From positions 1,361,854-1,425,853 of the forward strand of contig BAAHQB010000017.1 of the NCBI GenBank assembly GCA_054601695.1: a stretch of 64,000 nucleotides of DNA, written 5' to 3'. The stretch is from Amorphochlora amoebiformis (taxonomy: Eukaryota > Cercozoa > Chlorarachniophyceae). How positions within the stretch are numbered: the first letter of the stretch is position 1; each line of letters begins with the position of its first letter. The notes under the pieces were generated by a model. The model was given only the letters and a program-made list of their open reading frames with translations, had not been told where the DNA came from and ran no database searches. Position numbers and translations under genes: made by a program. Of the stretch, positions 59,826 through 64,000 are shown in pieces.

Positions 59826-60138
59826 GTATATATATATATATATATATATATACGTGTGTGTGTCCTAACCCGATATAATACACTATACATATAGGATCGA
59901 ATCTATGTGACCATGGCGGAGAGCCAGGAGTGGTGGTATAACCTTGACCAAGACTTCCATAACGATCTGTATGAGATTACGAACGTAAGAAAGACACGGA
60001 CTTCATGGCTGTGATTTGTCTGTCAGATGATCGATTAATTCACTCTGTCTAGGGTCTAGATTTACTAGATTTAGGGTTTAGGGTTACCTTCAAATATGTG
60101 TTCTACAGAGGCTCAGATATCATGCTGATGCGACTTGA
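55242..60138 (+). CDS. Type II membrane protein with EDPR-motif sugar-active domain
   Basis: Exons are 55242-56309, 56429-56597, 57569-57921, 58342-58551, 59268-59491, 59895-59984 and a likely last exon 60109-60138 ending in TGA, about 710 residues. A basic N-terminus precedes one hydrophobic helix ([17 protein letters not shown]). A low-complexity stem follows (S/E/K, then H/E/M/T repeats around residues 105-130). The lumenal part carries GEDPRHVFL joined to [10 protein letters not shown], then [26 protein letters not shown], and [21 protein letters not shown] followed by a Y-rich strand, and a G-G/N-T/S block with GH, are typical of five-bladed sugar-active folds such as GH130 and some glycosyltransferases. 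I infer a Golgi glycan enzyme; the exact family is unproven. The junction 58551 to 59268 lacks phase agreement. Confidence 0.8.
56591..56740 (+). repeat. Three copies of an exon donor edge in the EDPR-protein gene
   Basis: TTCTTAGGTAACTATGTACT at the exon 2 donor recurs as TTCTTAGCTAACTATGTACT and ATAGGAACTATGTACTCGC, each followed by CCCA-TTG-ATTC-TACATAC. Confidence 0.88.
57970..58035. repeat. (AT)n microsatellite
   Basis: A pure AT tract of about 60 bp right after exon 3 of the EDPR-protein gene. Confidence 0.95.
58775..59065 (+). repeat. Minisatellite GTAGTAGCGGTCTAGTGGACC, unit 21-24 bp
   Basis: About 11 units. Two further units recur at 59523-59580, on the other side of exon 5. Confidence 0.96.
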
Positions 60139-60530
60139 GATCTAGAACAGACTATCTAGATCTGCTAAATTCGTACGAAATATATTTTAGATCTAGTATA
60201 TCAAGATATGTGCATCTAATCCATGTACTAGATCTAGTAGATGCGCATTTTAGACAGTCTAGTTAGTGCGTAACACGAGACCTTTATCGTCGTATTCTAG
60301 GTATTAATAATATTATAATTATAAATTTTGAACTTACAATAACAGTAGCTATAATAGTGATGCTGATACTCTAAATACTATAGGCTTTAGGTTGCTATCT
60401 AGTACTAGGACTCTAGTATCTTGTTAAGGGTTAAGGTTAAGGTGTCGGGTAGGATACGCTTAAGAGTTCTAGAGTTAGGTTGTTGGGTTACGGTAGGGTG
60501 TCGGGTTACGGTTAGGATGTCGGGTAAGGG
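60139..60530. other. Single-copy subtelomeric stretch, no gene seen
   Basis: Rich in TCTAGA/CTAGAT words and early degenerate GGGTTAAGG and GTGTCGGGT repeats from 60425 on. Confidence 0.5.
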
Positions 60531-60534
60531 TCTC

Positions 60535-60757
60535 GGGTGTGATATCACGGTATGTCACGCATATGTCTAGTATGTCACAATTCTAGAAACTTATGTAATG
60601 GTGTGATATCACGCCATGTCACGGTGTGACATCGATCTATGTCACGATGTGTCACCTATGTCACGGTGTGATATCACCCAATGTCACGGTGTGACATAGC
60701 CCTGTGTCACGGTGTGACATAACCCTGTGTCACGTAGTCACACCGCCCTGTGTCACG
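60535..60757 (+). repeat. Array of short palindromes TGTCACGGTGTGACA
   Basis: GTGATATCAC and TGTCACGGTGTGACA recur about six times (for example ATGTCACGGTGTGACAT, 7-bp arms with a 3-nt loop), ending at the start of the telomeric array. Confidence 0.9.
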
Positions 60758-61675
60758 GTTAGGGTTAGGGTGTCGGGTTAGGGTTAGGGTGTTGGGTTAG
60801 GGTTAGGGTGTCGGGTTAGGGTGTCGGGTTAGGGTTAGGGTGTCGGGTTAGGGTGTTGGGTTAGGGTTAGGGTGTCGGGTTAGGGTTAGGGTTAGGGTTA
60901 GGGTGTCGGGCAAGGGTTAGGGTGTCGGGTTAGGGTTAGGGTGTCGGGTTAGGGTTAGGGTGTCGGGTTAGGGTGTCGGGTTAGGGTGTCGGGTTAGGGT
61001 GTCGGGTTAGGGTTAGGGTTAGGGTTAGGGTTAGGGTGTCGGGTTAGGGTGTCGGGTTAGGGTTAGAGTGTCGGGTTAGGGTTAGGGTTAGGGTGTCGGG
61101 TTAGGGTTAGGGTTAGGGTTAGGGTGTCGGGTTAGGGTTAGGGTTAGGGTGTCGGGTTAGGGTTAGGGTGTCGGGTTAGGGTTAGGGTGTCGGGTTAGGG
61201 TTAGGGTTAGGGTGTCGGGTTAGGGTTAGGGTTAGGGTTAGGGTTAGGGTTAGGGTTAGGGTGTCGGGTTAGGGTTAGGGTTAGGGTTAGGGTTAGGGTT
61301 AGGGTTAGGGTTAGGGTTAGGGTTAGGGTGTCGGGTTAGGGTTAGGGTTAGGGTTAGGGTTAGGGTTAGGGTGTCGGGTTAGGGTTAGGGTTAGGGTTAG
61401 GGTGTCGGGTTAGGGTTAGGGTTAGGGTTAGGGTTAGGGTTAGGGTTAGGGTTAGGGTTAGGGTTAGGGTTAGGGTTAGGGTTAGGGTTAGGGTTAGGGT
61501 TAGGGTTAGGGTTAGGGTTAGGGTTAGGGTTAGGGTTAGGGTTAGGGTTAGGGTTAGGGTTAGGGTTAGGGTTAGGGTTAGGGTTAGGGTTAGGGTTAGG
61601 GTTAGGGTGTCGGGTTAGGGTTAGGGTGTCGGGTTAGGGTGTCGGGTTAGGGTGTCGGGTTAGGGTGTCGGGTTA
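60757..61675 (+). repeat. Mixed telomeric array of TTAGGG and TGTCGGG
   Basis: Blocks of (TTAGGG)n are punctuated by TGTCGGG heptamers in varying order. The G-rich strand reads left to right. TTAGGG runs lengthen toward the right. Confidence 0.97.
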
Positions 61676-62130
61676 GGGTTAGGGTTAGGGTTAGGGTTAG
61701 GGTTAGGGTTAGGGTTAGGGTTAGGGTTAGGGTTAGGGTTAGGGTTAGGGTTAGGGTTAGGGTTAGGGTTAGGGTTAGGGTTAGGGTTAGGGTTAGGGTT
61801 AGGGTTAGGGTTAGGGTTAGGGTTAGGGTTAGGGTTAGGGTTAGGGTTAGGGTTAGGGTTAGGGTTAGGGTTAGGGTTAGGGTTAGGGTTAGGGTTAGGG
61901 TTAGGGTTAGGGTTAGGGTTAGGGTTAGGGTTAGGGTTAGGGTTAGGGTTAGGGTTAGGGTTAGGGTTAGGGTTAGGGTTAGGGTTAGGGTTAGGGTTAG
62001 GGTTAGGGTTAGGGTTAGGGTTAGGGTTAGGGTTAGGGTTAGGGTTAGGGTTAGGGTTAGGGTTAGGGTTAGGGTTAGGGTTAGGGTTAGGGTTAGGGTT
62101 AGGGTTAGGGTTAGGGTTAGGGTTAGGGTT
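61674..62130 (+). repeat. Pure (TTAGGG)n telomeric array, about 76 repeats
   Basis: Uninterrupted TTAGGG to 62130, then GAATAGTAAAAG single-copy DNA. Confidence 0.98.
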
Positions 62131-62658
62131 GAATAGTAAAAGTACAAAGTACTAGTGTCTCTGTCTCGAATAGTACAGATGTATCAAGTGTGTCTGAGGA
62201 TTTAGCAAAGGGTAGCCGTGATATACGCAACGTTTCGCCTCTCTCGGAGGCTTCGTCAGGCGTGAGGCTGCAAGCGCTGAATTCTAGTATCTACCGACAA
62301 ACTATTTTCTTCGAATTGGGTGTGGATTTGAAGTTTTGAAGTTTTTATAAAATCATCTAAACTACTCCAGCCGAGAAATTAATCTATTACGAAGAATAAC
62401 GAAGGCGCTTCCGAAGAATAAAAAGTCGGGGCCGGGTCGTTATGAGTTCTGTGGTGGAAATGAGATACGACAGCAGGGGTTGAACATACCATGAACTCGG
62501 ATTTATGGTTGCATTGACATCATACAGGTGAATATGGTTGGCTCAGGGTATTATAATGGGAACTGCATGACACCCAGGTCGCTACTAATGGCTCACGACA
62601 AGGGTGTAGGGATATAGGAACAATGGGCCCATCAAGGATCGTGACTGTGATCCTCCAA
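62131..62658. other. Single-copy island between two telomeric arrays
   Basis: About 530 bp without a convincing open frame. It contains the hammerhead-like core at 62226-62262 (minus strand). Confidence 0.7.
62226..62262 (-). ncRNA. Hammerhead-ribozyme-like core
   Basis: On the minus strand: CTGACGA, then stem GCCTC/GAGGC with loop CGAGA, then GAAAC, then a possible 3-bp stem ACG-TTG-CGT followed by A. These are the conserved hammerhead boxes (CUGANGA and GAAA) and a minimal stem III. I cannot close stem I convincingly, so this may be a relic. Minimal hammerheads are known in Penelope-like elements, some of which live at telomeres. Confidence 0.45.
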
Positions 62659-63270
62659 TTAGGGTTAGGGTTAGGGTTAGGGTTAGGGTTAGGGTTAGGG
62701 TTAGGGTTAGGGTTAGGGTTAGGGTTAGGGTTAGGGTTAGGGTTAGGGTTAGGGTTAGGGTTAGGGTTAGGGTTAGGGTTAGGGTTAGGGTTAGGGTTAG
62801 GGTTAGGGTTAGGGTTAGGGTTAGGGTTAGGGTTAGGGTTAGGGTTAGGGTTAGGGTTAGGGTTAGGGTTAGGGTTAGGGTTAGGGTTAGGGTTAGGGTT
62901 AGGGTTAGGGTTAGGGTTAGGGTTAGGGTTAGGGTTAGGGTTAGGGTTAGGGTTAGGGTTAGGGTTAGGGTTAGGGTTAGGGTTAGGGTTAGGGTTAGGG
63001 TTAGGGTTAGGGTTAGGGTTAGGGTTAGGGTTAGGGTTAGGGTTAGGGTTAGGGTTAGGGTTAGGGTTAGGGTTAGGGTTAGGGTTAGGGTTAGGGTTAG
63101 GGTTAGGGTTAGGGTTAGGGTTAGGGTTAGGGTTAGGGTTAGGGTTAGGGTTAGGGTTAGGGTTAGGGTTAGGGTTAGGGTTAGGGTTAGGGTTAGGGTT
63201 AGGGTTAGGGTTAGGGTTAGGGTTAGGGTTAGGGTTAGGGTTAGGGTTAGGGTTAGGGTTAGGGTTAGGG
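62659..63270 (+). repeat. Pure (TTAGGG)n telomeric array, about 102 repeats
   Basis: Perfect array, followed directly by the first 132-bp subtelomeric unit (TTACGCCCAGAC). Confidence 0.98.
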
Positions 63271-64000
63271 TTACGCCCAGACTATATATATAGCCATCTC
63301 GGCAACCATGTCAAAGTATCAAGGAAACAGTCTCCAGGGTTATGAATATTGAGATTATCAACCCTATATAAGGAGACCAAGCATAAGGAGTTAGGTTTTG
63401 AATGTATCTGGCCTTTATTCCAAGATTTTTCAAGATTTCGATAAATTGAAAATTTTTGACATTTTTGGGAATCGAACCCACGATCCCCAGACTCAAAGCT
63501 AACGGACTGACCACTTGTCCATATGGCACTCTCAGCGACAAAAGTTTTCGCCGTGGGGTCCGACCCACAGCCTACTCACTTCTGCCTTATGGCGCCATTA
63601 TGGTCAATGGAGCCCCATGGGGGCCTCCGGGTGGTTGCTTAGGGGGTTGCACACCCATGTGTGTTATACGAGATCATCTATTTATGGATGGGGCTGCGTA
63701 ACTTAGGATTAGGGTTACGCCCAGACTATATATATAGCCATCTCGGCAACCATGTCAAAGTATCAAGGAAACAGTCTCCAGGGTTATGAATATTGAGATT
63801 ATCAACCCTATATAAGGAGACCAAGCATAAGGAGTTAGGTTTTGAAGCTGCGTAACTTAGGATTAGGGTTACGCCCAGACTATATATATAGCCATCTCGG
63901 CAACCATGTCAAAGTATCAAGGAAACAGTCTCCAGGGTTATGAATATTGAGATTATCAACCCTATATAAGGAGACCAAGCATAAGGAGTTAGGTTTTGAA
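63271..64000 (+). repeat. Three 132-bp subtelomeric units
   Basis: Units at 63271-63402, 63715-63846 and 63869-64000 appear identical (TTACGCCCAGAC to GTTAGGTTTTGAA). Units 2 and 3 are joined by the 22-bp linker GCTGCGTAACTTAGGATTAG plus GG. The array runs off the right edge. Confidence 0.95.
63403..63692 (-). mobile_element. 290-bp segment between units 1 and 2, with tRNA-like pol III boxes
   Basis: Units 2 and 3 are joined by only the 22-bp linker, whereas units 1 and 2 have this extra segment before the same linker. It is either an insertion or a part lost from the later unit. On the minus strand it has a B box GGTTCGATTCC (63468-63478) and an A-box-like TGGTCAGTCCG (63503-63513) at tRNA spacing. 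The acceptor stem does not pair, so it is tRNA-derived rather than a tRNA gene. No target-site duplication is obvious. Confidence 0.5.

Noticed and set aside
61647-62147. Long LTLTLT frame (minus) and, at 62623-63345, a long GLGLGL frame (plus)
   Set aside because: Direct translations of perfect (TTAGGG)n arrays.
63460-63530. Functional tRNA gene on the minus strand
   Set aside because: A and B boxes are present but the acceptor stem does not pair and the T stem has a mismatch.

Overview
The window looks like the gene-poor end region of a eukaryotic nuclear chromosome. It has GT-AG introns, tens of long (AT)n blocks, many minisatellites, and over 1 kb of (TTAGGG)n telomere-type repeat near its right edge. 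I cannot name the organism. TTAGGG repeats and a fatty-acyl-AMP-ligase-type NRPS-like protein are compatible with several protist lineages. Most long open frames are artefacts of (AT)n, (GA)n or (TTAGGG)n. The real genes are split into very short exons, which I rebuilt by reading GT/AG sites, codon phase and protein-family motifs together.

Positions 1-30100, minus strand: one giant gene that runs off the left edge. About 40 exons (many only 33-100 nt) encode an acyl-AMP-forming adenylation domain of the FAAL type. Its blocks run in order: [64 protein letters not shown] and SLPKTSSGKIR. They are followed by an acyl-carrier-protein-like segment, a long hydrophilic insertion, and membrane segments with KWIVIGRYRPG and [13 protein letters not shown]. 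This layout resembles the NRPS-like proteins that end in a Pls-type membrane domain.

Positions 30860-33400, plus strand: a tentative, divergently oriented gene of unknown function. Positions 35380-40798, minus strand: a probable single-pass membrane protein of unknown family. Positions 42743-52196, plus strand: a type II membrane glycosyltransferase of family GT61 (VVGAHGAGLTNAIFLP). Positions 55242-60138, plus strand: another type II membrane protein whose lumenal part carries GEDPRHVFL and later blocks reminiscent of EDPR-motif sugar-active beta-propellers. The last two probably act in Golgi glycan processing.

Positions 60140-64000: subtelomere. It holds short palindromes, a mixed TTAGGG/TGTCGGG array, a pure array, about 530 bp of single-copy DNA with a hammerhead-ribozyme-like core, a second pure array of about 100 repeats, and three 132-bp units. 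The first two units are separated by an extra segment of about 290 bp with tRNA-like pol III boxes.

The most striking structural theme is that many intronic minisatellites are degenerate tandem copies of the adjacent exon edge, including its splice site.
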